Assembly (NCBI GenBank): GCA_015655355.1
Contig: JAATFG010000045.1
Location: 1 to 64,000 of the forward strand
DNA from: Lysobacterales bacterium
Lineage (GTDB): Bacteria; Pseudomonadota; Gammaproteobacteria; Xanthomonadales; Xanthomonadaceae
DNA: 64,000 nucleotides
Reading direction: 5' to 3'
Shown: positions 35,331 through 44,691 of the stretch, one piece after another
Position numbering within the stretch: position 1 is the first letter of the stretch
How the letters are laid out: each line of letters opens with the position of its first letter
The notes under the pieces: model-generated
Databases searched by the model: none
Seen by the model: only the letters and a program-made list of their open reading frames with translations
Told to the model about the DNA's origin: nothing
Translations under genes and position numbers: made by a program

Positions 35331-37169
35331 TCAACGTCCTCTCAGGAACCAGCGGTCGATTTCGGCAAGGCTGAAGCGCGCCCACGTCGGCCGGCCGTGG
35401 TTGCACTGGCCGGAGCGCTCGGTGATTTCCATTTCCCGCAGCAAGGCATTCATCTCCGGAAGCGTGAGCCTGCGGTGCGCGCGCACCGCGCCGTGGCAGG
35501 CCATCGTCGACAGTAGTTCGTCGCGCGCGGCGGCGACGCGCAGCGTTTCGCCGTGTTCGCGCAAGTCGGCGAGCACGTCGCGCAGCAACGCTTCCGGTTC
35601 GGCCTGCGCAAGCAGCGCAGGCACACTGCGCACCTGCAGGCTCTGCGGGCCGCTGCGCGTCACCTCGAAACCGAGCGTGTGCAAGGTTTCGTTTTCGCGC
35701 TCGGCGACATCCGCTTCGCGCTCGGCAACGGCGAGCGACAGCGGCACCAGCAAGGGCTGCGAGCGGATGCCGATGCCGTCATGCGCGGTTTTCAGTTTTT
35801 CGTAGCCGATGCGCTCGTGCGCGGCGTGCATGTCGACCACGACCAGGCCGTCGGCATTCTCGGCGAGGATGTAGATGCCATGCAGTTGCGCGATGGCGTA
35901 GCCCAACGGCGGCACGCCGTTTTCATCGGCGTCCGGCAGCGCGGTTTGCGTCATCGACAAGGCTTCGCCGCGAGGCGCGTTGTCGAACGTGCCATTCGAC
36001 GGCGGCGAATACAGCGCCGCATACGCCGCCGGCGCTTCCGCGATGCGCAACCCAAGCGCCGATTGCCGCGTCGGCGTCCATTGCGGCGCGGGCGGATACG
36101 CGCCATTCGCTGCCGCGGCGGGAAAGGGGGGATTTCCCGCCAACGACGCGGCGTGCGCCGGCATCGGCGTGTTGCCGGCACGGGTTTGCGCCAGCGCTTC
36201 GTGCAGGGTGCGATAGACGAAATCGTGGACCAGGCGCGCGTCGCGGAAGCGCACCTCGTGCTTGGCCGGATGCACGTTGACGTCGACGCGGGTCGGGTCG
36301 AGCTCGAGGAACAGCACGTAGGCCGGCTGGCGGCCGTGGTACAGCACGTCCTGGTACGCCAGCTTCACCGCGTGCGCGATGCTGCGGTCGCGCACGCTGC
36401 GGCCGTTGACGTAGAGGTATTGCTGGTCGGCGCTGGCGCGCGAATAACTCGGCTGCGCGATCCAGCCGTGCAGGCGCAAGCCGGCGCCGGCATGATCGAT
36501 GCGCAGGGATTGCGCGGCGAATTCCTCGCCCAGCGTCTCGTGCAGGCGCGCGGACGAATCCAGCTCGCCTTGCTTGTAGCGGCGCGACGGCTTGCCGTTG
36601 TGGCTCACGCGCAATTCGACGTCGGGACGCGCCAGCGCCAGCGAACGCAGCCATTCCTCGATGTGGCCCAGCTCGGTGCGCTCGGCCTTGAGGAACTTGC
36701 GCCGCGCCGGCACGTTGTAGAACAGCTCGCGCACTTCGACCGTGGTGCCTTGCGCGTGTTGCTTCGGTGCGACCTCGCCGACTTTTCCGCCTTCGACGTT
36801 CAACGCCGAACCGTGCGCATCGTCGGCGCGGCGCGAAGCGATCTGGAAGTGCGCCACCGACGCGATCGACGGCAGTGCTTCGCCGCGGAAACCGAGCGTG
36901 CCGACCGCTTCCAGATCGTCGAGCGAAGCGATCTTGCTGGTCGCGTGGCGCGATACCGCCAGCGCCAATTCCGCAGCAGGAATGCCGGCGCCGTCGTCGC
37001 GGATGCGGATCAGGCGGATGCCGCCTTCCTCGAGATCGATGTCGATGCGTCTGGCGCCGGCGTCGAGCGCGTTCTCGACCAGTTCCTTGACCACCGATGC
37101 GGGCCGCTCGACGACTTCGCCGGCGGCGATCTGGTTGATCAGGATTTCGGGCAGTGGGCGAATCGGCAC
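35331..37169 (-). CDS. mutL: DNA mismatch repair protein MutL
   Basis: Mismatch-repair GHKL ATPase linking MutS to strand incision. The 612-residue protein has the N-terminal ATPase motifs ([32 protein letters not shown]), a linker from about 335 to 425, and a C-terminal dimerisation domain with [18 protein letters not shown] and C589-N-H-G-R-P. These resemble the metal-binding motifs of endonuclease-active MutL proteins, with Met in place of the usual Gln in DQHA. The start is GTG 37169 (M-P-I-R-P-L-P); there is no nearby ATG. Confidence 0.95.
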   Translation of the reverse strand: MPIRPLPEILINQIAAGEVVERPASVVKELVENALDAGARRIDIDLEEGGIRLIRIRDDGAGIPAAELALAVSRHATSKIASLDDLEAVGTLGFRGEALPSIASVAHFQIASRRADDAHGSALNVEGGKVGEVAPKQHAQGTTVEVRELFYNVPARRKFLKAERTELGHIEEWLRSLALARPDVELRVSHNGKPSRRYKQGELDSSARLHETLGEEFAAQSLRIDHAGAGLRLHGWIAQPSYSRASADQQYLYVNGRSVRDRSIAHAVKLAYQDVLYHGRQPAYVLFLELDPTRVDVNVHPAKHEVRFRDARLVHDFVYRTLHEALAQTRAGNTPMPAHAASLAGNPPFPAAAANGAYPPAPQWTPTRQSALGLRIAEAPAAYAALYSPPSNGTFDNAPRGEALSMTQTALPDADENGVPPLGYAIAQLHGIYILAENADGLVVVDMHAAHERIGYEKLKTAHDGIGIRSQPLLVPLSLAVAEREADVAERENETLHTLGFEVTRSGPQSLQVRSVPALLAQAEPEALLRDVLADLREHGETLRVAAARDELLSTMACHGAVRAHRRLTLPEMNALLREMEITERSGQCNHGRPTWARFSLAEIDRWFLRGR

Positions 37170-37239
37170 GGGCGCATTGCGGGCAACGGAAAGCAGTGCA
37201 AATGATACCCGCGGAATTGCTCCATAAGAGCCGGCTCGA

Positions 37240-38736
37240 TCAGGGCGCGCCGCCGGCATCGCCGTAGTGGCCGGCGTCGGCCTGCGCGCGCATCGCGAAC
37301 AGCGTGCCCGGCGGCGGATCGCGGGTGAAGTAGTCCTGCACACCCTTCAGCACCGCGCCGGCGACCTTGTGCTGGTAGTCCGGGGTGGTCAACTGGCGTT
37401 CTTCGGTGTAGTTGGAAATGTACGCGGTTTCGACCAGCATCGAGGGCATGTCCGAGGTGCGCAGCACCGCGAAGTTGGCCTTTTCGATCTCGCCGGTGTG
37501 GCTGTTGCCGATCTGCGCCAGATGGTCGAGCACATGGTTGGCGCACGCTTCCGAGGCCTTCATGTGCCCGCTTTGCGTCAGGTCGATCAGCACCGACGAC
37601 AGCGTGTCGTCGACCTTCTGCAGGTGGCCGCCGCCGACCAGGTCGGCGGCGTTTTCCTTGTCCGCCAGCCAGCGCGCGCGCTGCGAGGTCGCGCCCTTCA
37701 GCGACAGCACGTAGACCGAGGAACCGCTGGCGCTGTGGTTGGGCGCCGAATCGGCGTGGATCGAGACGAACAGATCGGCATGCGCGGCACGCGCCTTCTG
37801 CGCGCGTTGCGGCAGCGGGATGAAATAGTCGTCGTCGCGCACCAGGTACGACTTCAGGCCCGGCGTGGCGTCGATCTGCCGCGCCAGTTCGCGGGCGATG
37901 GCCAGGGTCACGTTCTTTTCGTACTTGCCGGTCGGGCCGATCGCACCGGTGTCCTTGCCACCATGGCCGGCGTCGATGGCGATGATCAACGGTCGCACGC
38001 CGGCGCGCAGCGCGCGCGCGGCGGCTTGCTGCCGGGCCGTGTCGTCCGCCGCGGCTTGTGCCGCCTGCGCCTTCTCGGCCTTCTCGGCCTGCTCGCGCGC
38101 TTCGCGCTCCTTGCGGGTTTCCTTGGGCACCGCCACTTCCGGCGACTGCAACGCGACCGGCGAACCGTTGAGGATGTCCAGCGGCGACGCTGCGGCTGGC
38201 ACGTCTTCCTTTTCCGGCGCGATCTTTTCCGGCGCCTGGACCACGGCCTGGCTGGCCGCGCCCGTGACCGATGCTGCGCTCGCCGCGGCGACGCTGGCGA
38301 CCGCCGGAGCGCTTCCAGCGGAAGCGGAGCCTGCACCCGGCCATTCGATGACCAGACGCGAACCGCCATCGGCCGGTTCCAGGCTCGGCTTCGGCGGCGC
38401 GACCGCTGCGGACAGGTCGAACACGATGCGCAAGGTGTCGGCGTTCGGCTTGCCGGTGCGCACCGACTGGACGATGCCGTTCCTGTCCGGAAGCTTGAAG
38501 TTCGCCGCCGCCGAGGTGTCGGGCAGGTCGACGACCAGCCGCTCTGGCGCATGCAGGCTCAAGGTGCGAAAGCCATCGGCGCCGACACTGTCAAGGCGGA
38601 TTTCGGCACGAGTGCCTAGGGCGCCCTGGCTCAGTTCGATCGATTTGAGCTCGCCGGCGAATGCGGGGACAGCCAAGCACAAGGGCAGCAGAACGCTCCC
38701 CATCGTCCTCGCGAAACTGGCCATTCCCGTGCGCAT
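37240..38736 (-). CDS. N-acetylmuramoyl-L-alanine amidase (AmiB/AmiC type)
   Basis: Periplasmic enzyme that splits septal peptidoglycan during daughter-cell separation. Of 498 residues: signal peptide (about 1-27), AMIN domain (30-125), a charged Ala/Glu/Lys-rich linker (about 130-235) and an Amidase_3 domain with zinc ligands in [19 protein letters not shown] and VETAYISN. It sits in the conserved tsaE-amidase-mutL order. Confidence 0.94.
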   Translation of the reverse strand: MRTGMASFARTMGSVLLPLCLAVPAFAGELKSIELSQGALGTRAEIRLDSVGADGFRTLSLHAPERLVVDLPDTSAAANFKLPDRNGIVQSVRTGKPNADTLRIVFDLSAAVAPPKPSLEPADGGSRLVIEWPGAGSASAGSAPAVASVAAASAASVTGAASQAVVQAPEKIAPEKEDVPAAASPLDILNGSPVALQSPEVAVPKETRKEREAREQAEKAEKAQAAQAAADDTARQQAAARALRAGVRPLIIAIDAGHGGKDTGAIGPTGKYEKNVTLAIARELARQIDATPGLKSYLVRDDDYFIPLPQRAQKARAAHADLFVSIHADSAPNHSASGSSVYVLSLKGATSQRARWLADKENAADLVGGGHLQKVDDTLSSVLIDLTQSGHMKASEACANHVLDHLAQIGNSHTGEIEKANFAVLRTSDMPSMLVETAYISNYTEERQLTTPDYQHKVAGAVLKGVQDYFTRDPPPGTLFAMRAQADAGHYGDAGGAP

Positions 38737-38847
38737 GGAGGCGATTCAAGCACCATACAGCCATTCATGCAAGGGTTTTCCCTTAATAATCCGCAACCTG
38801 CACCAACTTCCTAAAGTCGGGGACAGGCTTGGCCCATAACTTGGGGT

Positions 38848-39312
38848 TCAGTCGCCAGCCAACCGCAAGCCCTGCAGCCGGGCCAGCCAGCCCTCGCCCG
38901 ACGGCGACAACGCTTGCAACCGCGCATCGCGGCCACCGCCATCCACCGCCAGCGCGATGCGCAAATCCGGTGCCGGCAGGCCACCACGACCCTTCTCCGC
39001 CCATTCGACCAACCACAGGTTCGCGCTGCCCTCGTCAAGGCCTAGGAAATCCAATTCGCCGGCATCGCCGATGCGGTACAGGTCCAGATGCCAAGCCTCG
39101 CCGTCCGCCAACGGATAGCGCTCGATCAAGGTGTAGGTCGGACTGCGGATCGCGCCCTGCACGCCGAGCACACGCAACAGCGCACGCGCCAGCGTCGACT
39201 TGCCTGCGCCGAGGTCGCCGTGCAGGAAAACCACCGCATTCGCAGGTCGGGTTTTCGCCAGTGCCGCGCCGAGTTCCTCGGTGGCTTCGGAATCGGAAAG
39301 ATGGATTTGCAT
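38848..39312 (-). CDS. tsaE: tRNA threonylcarbamoyladenosine biosynthesis ATPase
   Basis: Essential P-loop ATPase that works with TsaB and TsaD to make the t6A base of ANN-reading tRNAs. The 154-residue protein has Walker A GDLGAGKST (32-40), the SPTYTLIERY motif and DLYRIGDAGELDFLGLDE. It follows nnr after 9 nt. The 111-bp gap to the amidase gene holds no recognisable gene. Confidence 0.95.
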   Translation of the reverse strand: MQIHLSDSEATEELGAALAKTRPANAVVFLHGDLGAGKSTLARALLRVLGVQGAIRSPTYTLIERYPLADGEAWHLDLYRIGDAGELDFLGLDEGSANLWLVEWAEKGRGGLPAPDLRIALAVDGGGRDARLQALSPSGEGWLARLQGLRLAGD

Positions 39313-39321
39313 TTCCGGATT

Positions 39322-40794
39322 CTACGGATTCGCCAACATGCGTACATGCGGCAGCAAGTCCGACGGCAACAAACCGCGCTCGCCTTCCTGCGCGGCGAGA
39401 TCGCCGGCCAGCGAATGCAGCAGCGCACCGCAACTTGCCGCATCGAACGCGGAAAGACCTTGCCCGCGCAGCGCGGCGATGATGCCGGTGAGCAGGTCGC
39501 CCATGCCGCCGACCGCCATGCCCGGATTGCCCGCGCCGATGACCCGCGGCATTTCGCCCGGCGCCGCGACAAGCGAGCCGGCGCCCTTCAGCACGACGAC
39601 CGCACCGAATTTTTCCGCGATGGCCTTCGCCGCGACGAAACGGTCGCGCTGGATCTCCGCGGTGGAAACGTCGAGCAGGCGCGCCGCTTCGCCCGGATGC
39701 GGAGTGAGGATCGCATCGTGCAATGCGCGTGGTTGTCGCGCCAACAGATTCAGCGCATCGGCATCCAGTACCAGCGGTTTTTCATTCGCAAGCACGTCGT
39801 TGAACATCGCCCGGCCCCATTCGCCCTGACCCAGGCCGGGACCGAGCGCAATCACGTTCGGACTGTCCAGCAACGGCTGCAAATCCGCATCCGATTCGAC
39901 CGCGACCGCCATCGCTTCCGGCCGCCGCGACAGCAGTACCGGCACGTGTTTTTCACGCGTGGCGACGGTCAGCAAACCGGTACCGGCACGCAACGCGGCT
40001 TCCGCGCACAGCACGATCGCGCCACCATGGCCATGATCGCCGCCGATACACAGCACGCGCCCGGATTCGCCCTTGTGCGTGTTGCGCCGGCGCGGCCGCA
40101 GCCAGTTTTCCAGTGCGCGCCTGCCGAGCAGGACGGCCGCGGGCGAAACGCCATAGAAAGCGGCGAGCGGCAAATCGAGATCATCGAGCGCGATGTCGCC
40201 GGCGACTTCCAGCGCATCGCCGGAATGCAGGCCAACATGCGCGGCAATGAACTGCAACGTGGCATCGGCGATGATTGCGCGGCCCGGCGCGGAACCGCGA
40301 TCGGCATCGAGGCCACTCGGCACGTCGAGGGCGAACACCGGCGCCGATTGCGTGTTGATCGCATCGATCAGCGCGGCGGAATTTTCGTCCGGCGCGCGCG
40401 ACAGGCCGATGCCGAACAAGGCATCGACGATCACGTCGGCGTCGAACGCCGCTTCGGGAAACAATTCGACCTTGCCGCCGGCGGCGACGTAATCGGTGCA
40501 CGCGCGCTGCGCCAGCGGCGTGCGCGGCACGTGTTCACGCAGGTGCACGACGCGCACCTCGCGCCGCGACTGCAATGCCAGGCGCGCCAATACGTAGCCA
40601 TCGCCGCCATTGTTGCCCGGCCCGCACGCGACCACGATGCGCCGCGCCTGCGGCCAGCGCTGCAACAAGTGCTGCCACGCGGCCTGGCCGGCGCGCTGCA
40701 TCAGCACGTAGCCGTCGCCGCCGGGCAATCCGGTCGCGTTCGCATCCAGCGCACGGGCGGCTGCGGTGTCGTACAGGGGAATCATGCCGGGCAT
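39322..40794 (-). CDS. nnr: bifunctional NAD(P)H-hydrate epimerase/dehydratase
   Basis: Repairs hydrated NAD(P)H: the N-terminal YjeF domain (to about 215, with ACGPGNNGGDGYVLAR) epimerises the hydrate. The C-terminal ribokinase-like domain (220-490, with LDADALNLLA and GGMGDLLTG) dehydrates it using a nucleotide. The 490-residue length is typical of the fusion. ATG 40794 or ATG 40785 could start it. It is divergent from queG across 35 bp. Confidence 0.95.
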   Translation of the reverse strand: MPGMIPLYDTAAARALDANATGLPGGDGYVLMQRAGQAAWQHLLQRWPQARRIVVACGPGNNGGDGYVLARLALQSRREVRVVHLREHVPRTPLAQRACTDYVAAGGKVELFPEAAFDADVIVDALFGIGLSRAPDENSAALIDAINTQSAPVFALDVPSGLDADRGSAPGRAIIADATLQFIAAHVGLHSGDALEVAGDIALDDLDLPLAAFYGVSPAAVLLGRRALENWLRPRRRNTHKGESGRVLCIGGDHGHGGAIVLCAEAALRAGTGLLTVATREKHVPVLLSRRPEAMAVAVESDADLQPLLDSPNVIALGPGLGQGEWGRAMFNDVLANEKPLVLDADALNLLARQPRALHDAILTPHPGEAARLLDVSTAEIQRDRFVAAKAIAEKFGAVVVLKGAGSLVAAPGEMPRVIGAGNPGMAVGGMGDLLTGIIAALRGQGLSAFDAASCGALLHSLAGDLAAQEGERGLLPSDLLPHVRMLANP

Positions 40795-40829
40795 GCGCAG
40801 ATTCTATGGGCAATTCCTATACTTCGCGC

Positions 40830-41894
40830 ATGACTGCGTCTGCCCCCGACTACACCGAACTCGCCGCGCGCGTGCGCATGCTGGCGCGCGATGCCGGCTT
40901 CCGGCGCGTCGGTATTTCCGGCGTCGAACTGGGCGAAGACGAAACCTTCCTGCGCGACTGGCTGGAACAAGGCCTGCACGGCACGATGCAATGGATGGCG
41001 GCGCATGGCGGCAAGCGCGCGCGCCCGGCCGAACTGGTACCCGGCACGCTGCGGGTGATTTCGGTCGGCCTCGACTACGGCAACCGCGACGACGAAACCG
41101 CGTGGCAAACGCTGCACGACGGCGAACGCGCCTACGTCGCCCGCTATGCGCTGGGCCGCGATTACCACAAGCTGATGCGCAACCGCTTGCAGAAACTGGC
41201 GGCGGAAATCGCCGCGGAAATCGGTCCGTTCGGCTTCCGCGTGTTCGTCGATTCGGCGCCGGTGCTGGAACGCGCGCTGGCACGCAATGCCGGCCTGGGC
41301 TGGATCGGCAAGAACACCTGCCTGATCGACAAGGACGGCGGCTCGTGGTTCTTCCTCGGCGAAATCTACGTGGATCTGCCGCTGCCGGTCGATGCGCAGG
41401 CCAGCGCGCATTGCGGCACCTGCACGCGCTGCATCGACGTGTGCCCGACCCGGGCGATCATCGCCCCGAACCGGCTCGATGCGCGCCGCTGCATTTCCTA
41501 CCTGACCATCGAGCACGAAGGCGCGATTCCGCTCGAATTGCGCGAACCGATGGGCAACCGCATCTATGGCTGCGACGATTGCCAACTGGTTTGCCCCTGG
41601 AACAAGTTCGCGCAGCGCCACGACGAGCCGGATTTCCGTGCACGCAACAACCTCGATACCGCCACGCTGGCCGAACTGTTCGCGTGGAGCGAAACCGAAT
41701 TCCTCGCCCGCACCGAAGGCAGCGCGATCCGTCGCAGCGGCCACCAGCGCTGGTTGCGCAACATCGCGATCGCGCTGGGCAACGCGCCGACGAACCCGGA
41801 CGTGCTTGCCGCGCTCGCCTCGCGCCGCGACGACGATTCGGAACTGGTGCGCGAACACGTGGCGTGGGCGCTGGCCCGCCACCGGACGCAATGA
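40830..41894 (+). CDS. queG: epoxyqueuosine reductase
   Basis: Last step of queuosine synthesis, a cobalamin-dependent reduction on tRNA. The 354-residue protein has the cobalamin-binding N-terminal domain and two 4Fe-4S motifs (CGTCTRCIDVCP, and CISY with GCDDCQLVCPW), followed by HEAT-like helices (VREHVAWALARH). ATG 40830 lies only 7 nt after a TATACT -10 box (40818-40823), with no Shine-Dalgarno sequence, so the mRNA may be leaderless. queG next to nnr-tsaE matches E. coli order. Confidence 0.95.
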   Translation: MTASAPDYTELAARVRMLARDAGFRRVGISGVELGEDETFLRDWLEQGLHGTMQWMAAHGGKRARPAELVPGTLRVISVGLDYGNRDDETAWQTLHDGERAYVARYALGRDYHKLMRNRLQKLAAEIAAEIGPFGFRVFVDSAPVLERALARNAGLGWIGKNTCLIDKDGGSWFFLGEIYVDLPLPVDAQASAHCGTCTRCIDVCPTRAIIAPNRLDARRCISYLTIEHEGAIPLELREPMGNRIYGCDDCQLVCPWNKFAQRHDEPDFRARNNLDTATLAELFAWSETEFLARTEGSAIRRSGHQRWLRNIAIALGNAPTNPDVLAALASRRDDDSELVREHVAWALARHRTQ

Positions 41895-41898
41895 AGAT

Positions 41899-42168
41899 TC
41901 AAGGCAGGCGCGTCGGGTACAACTGGACCTTGGTCGTTTGCTCGGTCGCCTGCTGGCAAGGCTTCGATTCGTAGTAATCGCGCACCGCCTGACGCTGCTC
42001 GGCGTTGGCATGGCGCGGCAACGGCTGCGAATCCGCCCGGCGCGCCTCGTCGGCGCACCACGGATACGGATACGCCGGCGGATCGTTGCCGGCATAACTT
42101 TCATATTCGGCGCAGGCGGACAAGGCGATCACGGCCAGCACTACGATGGCGGCGGGCATCGGCTTCAT
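41899..42168 (-). CDS. small lipoprotein of unknown function
   Basis: An 89-residue predicted lipoprotein: hydrophobic start, lipobox IALSAC (C19), then a Tyr/Pro-rich segment (GNDPPAYPYPWCADEARR) and a polar tail. No family recognised. It is convergent with queG, with 4 bp between the stop codons. A -10-like CTAGTTT lies upstream. Confidence 0.7.
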   Translation of the reverse strand: MKPMPAAIVVLAVIALSACAEYESYAGNDPPAYPYPWCADEARRADSQPLPRHANAEQRQAVRDYYESKPCQQATEQTTKVQLYPTRLP

Positions 42169-42231
42169 CGATACGCTCCCGGCAGGCGGCGGATGCCAGC
42201 GAAACTAGCACATTCGCGCGCCATGCAACCC

Positions 42232-42267
42232 GCAAAAACACGAAGGCCGCCCGGAGGCGGCCTTCGC
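42232..42267 (-). terminator. terminator after rplS
   Basis: On the minus strand CGAAGGCCGC-CTCCGG-GCGGCCTTCG is followed by TGTTTTTG, 22 nt past the rplS stop. The stem is at least 9 bp and GC-rich. It ends the ribosomal operon. Confidence 0.88.
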
Positions 42268-42288
42268 GATGCGGCGCTCGCTACGATG

Positions 42289-42678
42289 TTACTCGGCAGC
42301 AGCGGCCTTCTCGGCCTTGGCCTTGGCCACGGCGGCGAGGTCTTCCTTGATGCGGGCAGCCTTGCCTTCGAGACCACGCAGGTAGTACAGCTTGCCGGCG
42401 CGGACCTTGCCCTTGCGCTTGACGTCGACCGAATCGATCGTCGCGCTGTGGGTCTGGAACACGCGCTCGACGCCGTAGCCATGCGAAATCTTGCGCACGG
42501 TGAACGACGAGTTCAGGCCGGCGTTCTTCTTGGCGATGACCACGCCTTCGTAGGCCTGCACGCGCTCGCGGTTGCCTTCCTTGACCTTGACGTTGACGAC
42601 GACGGTGTCGCCGGGGCCGAATTCCGGAAGCTGGCGCTTGATCTGCTCGGCTTCGAACTGCTGGATGAGATTGCTCAT
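42289..42678 (-). CDS. rplS: 50S ribosomal protein L19
   Basis: Ribosomal protein at the subunit interface. The 129-residue protein matches L19 through [19 protein letters not shown], and has a longer Ala/Lys tail ([12 protein letters not shown]) than the E. coli protein. ATG 42678 has AAGGTG 6 nt upstream; the frame upstream to 42813 reads through untranslated leader. It has its own promoter (42812-42841) and a leader of about 127 nt in addition to the rpsP operon promoter. Confidence 0.97.
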   Translation of the reverse strand: MSNLIQQFEAEQIKRQLPEFGPGDTVVVNVKVKEGNRERVQAYEGVVIAKKNAGLNSSFTVRKISHGYGVERVFQTHSATIDSVDVKRKGKVRAGKLYYLRGLEGKAARIKEDLAAVAKAKAEKAAAAE

Positions 42679-42811
42679 GGTGACACCTTGATCGTTTGAG
42701 GCACTGCGAAGTGCGTGGGCGTGCCGTTCGGCAACTTGCTCTGATGCGGTCGCCGGAATGCGCCGCACGTTTGTTGTTGGTTCCGCCCGACCGGGAGCCG
42801 GGAAGCCGCGC

Positions 42812-42841
42812 ATTATAAACCGGCTTTATTCGCGAAAGCAA
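42812..42841 (-). promoter_or_regulatory. internal promoter of rplS
   Basis: On the minus strand TTGCTT (42841-42836), an 18-nt spacer and a consensus TATAAT (42817-42812). Transcription would start near 42805, leaving a leader of about 127 nt before rplS (42679-42805) with GC-rich hairpins but no family I recognise. It starts 8 bp from the IS5-like element. Confidence 0.7.
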
Positions 42842-42849
42842 AGACTTAG

Positions 42850-42982
42850 GGAAGGTCCGAATAAATGCCGTCATGCCGGCGAACGCCGGTATCCAGCGAC
42901 TTGAAGTCATTGAAAGCCAAAGCTCCTGGATCCCGGCGTGCGCCGGGATGACGAGCAAAAAATGGAGTCATTCGGACCTTCC
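42850..42982. mobile_element. IS5-like miniature element enclosing a REP pair
   Basis: 133 bp bounded by perfect 13-bp terminal inverted repeats GGAAGGTCCGAAT (42850-42862) and its complement (42970-42982). They are flanked by TAG on both sides (42847-42849 and 42983-42985; TTAG and CTAG if one more base is counted). IS5-family ends begin GGAAGGT and target YTAR, as I recall, so this looks like a non-autonomous derivative. Inside are two REP arms (42870-42952): GTCATGCCGGCGAACGCCGG and CCTGGATCCCGGCGTGCGCC continuing GGGATGAC. It carries no gene. Its right end touches the TAG stop of trmD. Confidence 0.7.
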
Positions 42983-43731
42983 TAGCTGGCGGAACCGGAG
43001 TTCTGCGCCTTGAATTCGTCCAGCAGCTTGCGATCGGACTTCGACAGGGGCGCTTCGTCCAGCAAATCCGGACGGCGCAGCCAGGTGCGGCCCAGCGCCT
43101 GCTGCCGACGCCAGCGCGCGATCGCGGCATGGTCTCCGGAACGCAGCACTGCCGGCACTTCACCCCACTCGTGGCTGGCCGGATGGGTGTAATGCGGACA
43201 ATCGAGCAGGCCATCCTCGAACGAATCCTGCGCGGCGGATTCGGCATCATTGAGCGCGCCGTCCTGCAGGCGCGCGACCGCATCGACCAGCACCGCCGCC
43301 GGCAGTTCGCCGCCGGACAGGACGTAATCGCCGATGGAAATTTCCTCGTCCACCTCATGCGCCACGAAGCGCTCGTCGACGCCTTCGTAGCGCCCGCACA
43401 ACAGGATCAGGCGTGGCAACGCGGCCAGTTCGCGCACCCTTTTCTGGGTCAGCGGCCTGCCCTGCGGCGAGAGATAGACCACCGGCGCCGGCGTCGCATC
43501 CGCCAGCCGCGCGGCATCCAGCGCGGCGCGCAGCGGCTCGATCATCATCACCATGCCTGGGCCGCCGCCAAAGGTCTTGTCGTCGGCGCGGCGGTAATTG
43601 CCCTGCGCGTAATCGCGTGGATTCCAGCCGTGAATGCCCAACAGCCCACGCTCGACCGCGCGCCCGACCACGCCGAAACCGGCGCATTGGGCGACGAATT
43701 CGGGGAACAGGCTGAGCATGTCGATGCGCAT
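42982..43731 (-). CDS. trmD: tRNA (guanine-37-N1)-methyltransferase
   Basis: Methylates G37 next to the anticodon, preventing frameshifts. The 249-residue SPOUT enzyme has the trefoil-knot motifs [13 protein letters not shown] and [14 protein letters not shown]. The last base of its TAG stop coincides with the end of the IS5-like element, so the C-terminus (SGSAS) may have been set by that insertion. It follows rimM by 7 nt. Confidence 0.96.
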   Translation of the reverse strand: MRIDMLSLFPEFVAQCAGFGVVGRAVERGLLGIHGWNPRDYAQGNYRRADDKTFGGGPGMVMMIEPLRAALDAARLADATPAPVVYLSPQGRPLTQKRVRELAALPRLILLCGRYEGVDERFVAHEVDEEISIGDYVLSGGELPAAVLVDAVARLQDGALNDAESAAQDSFEDGLLDCPHYTHPASHEWGEVPAVLRSGDHAAIARWRRQQALGRTWLRRPDLLDEAPLSKSDRKLLDEFKAQNSGSAS

Positions 43732-43738
43732 CAGGACC

Positions 43739-44269
43739 TCAGAAATCCGCGTCCCAATCGACAGTGACGACGCCGGCGTCGAAATCCACCGACTTGACGA
43801 AATCCGGTTCGACGAACGGAATCAGCCGCTCCTTGTCGCCCTTCGCGACCAGCACGTCGTTGCTGCCGGTCGAGAACAGGTGCGAGACGATGCCGTAATC
43901 GGCGCCATCGGCGTTGACCACGCGCAAGCCTTCCAGATCGACCCAGTAATACTCGCCGGGCTTGGGCGGCGGCAGCGCCGAACGCGGCACGAAAATCTCG
44001 GTACCGCGCATCGCTTCGACCGCGTCGCGGTCTTCGACGCCGGGGAAGTCGGCGATCAGGCTCTTGCCGGTTTCGCGCCCGCGCACGCCGGAAAGCTCGC
44101 GCTCGCGGCCCTGCGCATCGACCAGCGTCCACGGCTGGTAGCGGAAGATCGCCGTGCGCGGCTCGGTCCAGGATTCGATTTTCACCTGCCCGCGCACGCC
44201 GAAGGCGCCGACGATCCTGCCGAGAAGGAGGCGTTTTTCGGAATCTGGATTTTCAGTCGTCATGGTCAT
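43739..44269 (-). CDS. rimM: 16S rRNA processing protein RimM
   Basis: Assembly factor that binds S19 and matures the 30S head. The 176-residue protein has the N-terminal RimM barrel ([16 protein letters not shown]) and the C-terminal PRC-barrel ([29 protein letters not shown]). It lies between rpsP and trmD. A terminator hairpin precedes it, so its expression is probably below that of rpsP. Confidence 0.95.
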   Translation of the reverse strand: MTMTTENPDSEKRLLLGRIVGAFGVRGQVKIESWTEPRTAIFRYQPWTLVDAQGRERELSGVRGRETGKSLIADFPGVEDRDAVEAMRGTEIFVPRSALPPPKPGEYYWVDLEGLRVVNADGADYGIVSHLFSTGSNDVLVAKGDKERLIPFVEPDFVKSVDFDAGVVTVDWDADF

Positions 44270-44283
44270 GCGATTGGCTGAAA

Positions 44284-44308
44284 CAAAAAAGGCGGCTTGC
44301 GCCGCCCT
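44284..44308 (-). terminator. intra-operon terminator between rpsP and rimM
   Basis: On the minus strand GGGCGGC-GCAA-GCCGCC is followed by six T, 18 nt past the rpsP stop. It is inside the rpsP-rimM-trmD operon, so it likely lets only part of the transcription through to rimM and trmD. Confidence 0.85.
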
Positions 44309-44325
44309 TCTCGAAGTCCCGTGAT

Positions 44326-44574
44326 TCAGGCAGCCTTGGCGGCAGCCTTGTACAGGTTGGCGACCTTCTCGGTCAACTGCGCGCCGTTGTCGAGCCAGTA
44401 CTTGACGCGTTCGACATTCAGCTCGACCGCCTTGTCGTTGCCCGAGGCGACCGGGTTGTAGTAACCGACGCGCTCGATGTTGCGGCCATCACGGGCGCTG
44501 CGCGAGTCGGTGACGATGATGTGGTAGAAGGGGCGCTTCTTGGCGCCGCCGCGGGTAAGGCGAATCTTGACCAT
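44326..44574 (-). CDS. rpsP: 30S ribosomal protein S16
   Basis: Small-subunit assembly protein. The 82-residue protein starts [20 protein letters not shown] and contains [19 protein letters not shown], both diagnostic for S16. It is first gene of the rpsP-rimM-trmD-rplS operon, with a near-consensus promoter at 44620-44648. Confidence 0.98.
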   Translation of the reverse strand: MVKIRLTRGGAKKRPFYHIIVTDSRSARDGRNIERVGYYNPVASGNDKAVELNVERVKYWLDNGAQLTEKVANLYKAAAKAA

Positions 44575-44619
44575 GGTGAGTTGTCCAGCAGGCGGGATGC
44601 CCGGGTAAGTGAGCCGCGC

Positions 44620-44648
44620 ATTGTAAAGGACGTCCCGATGAAAATCAA
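44620..44648 (-). promoter_or_regulatory. promoter of the rpsP operon
   Basis: On the minus strand TTGATT (44648-44643), a 17-nt spacer and TACAAT (44625-44620). The transcript would start near 44613, about 40 nt before rpsP. It lies between ffh and rpsP, so the ribosomal genes need not depend on ffh transcription. Confidence 0.72.
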
Positions 44649-44691
44649 AGGCTTGGCCGGACCTGAAAATTAACGGCCCGGCCAGCGCGCC

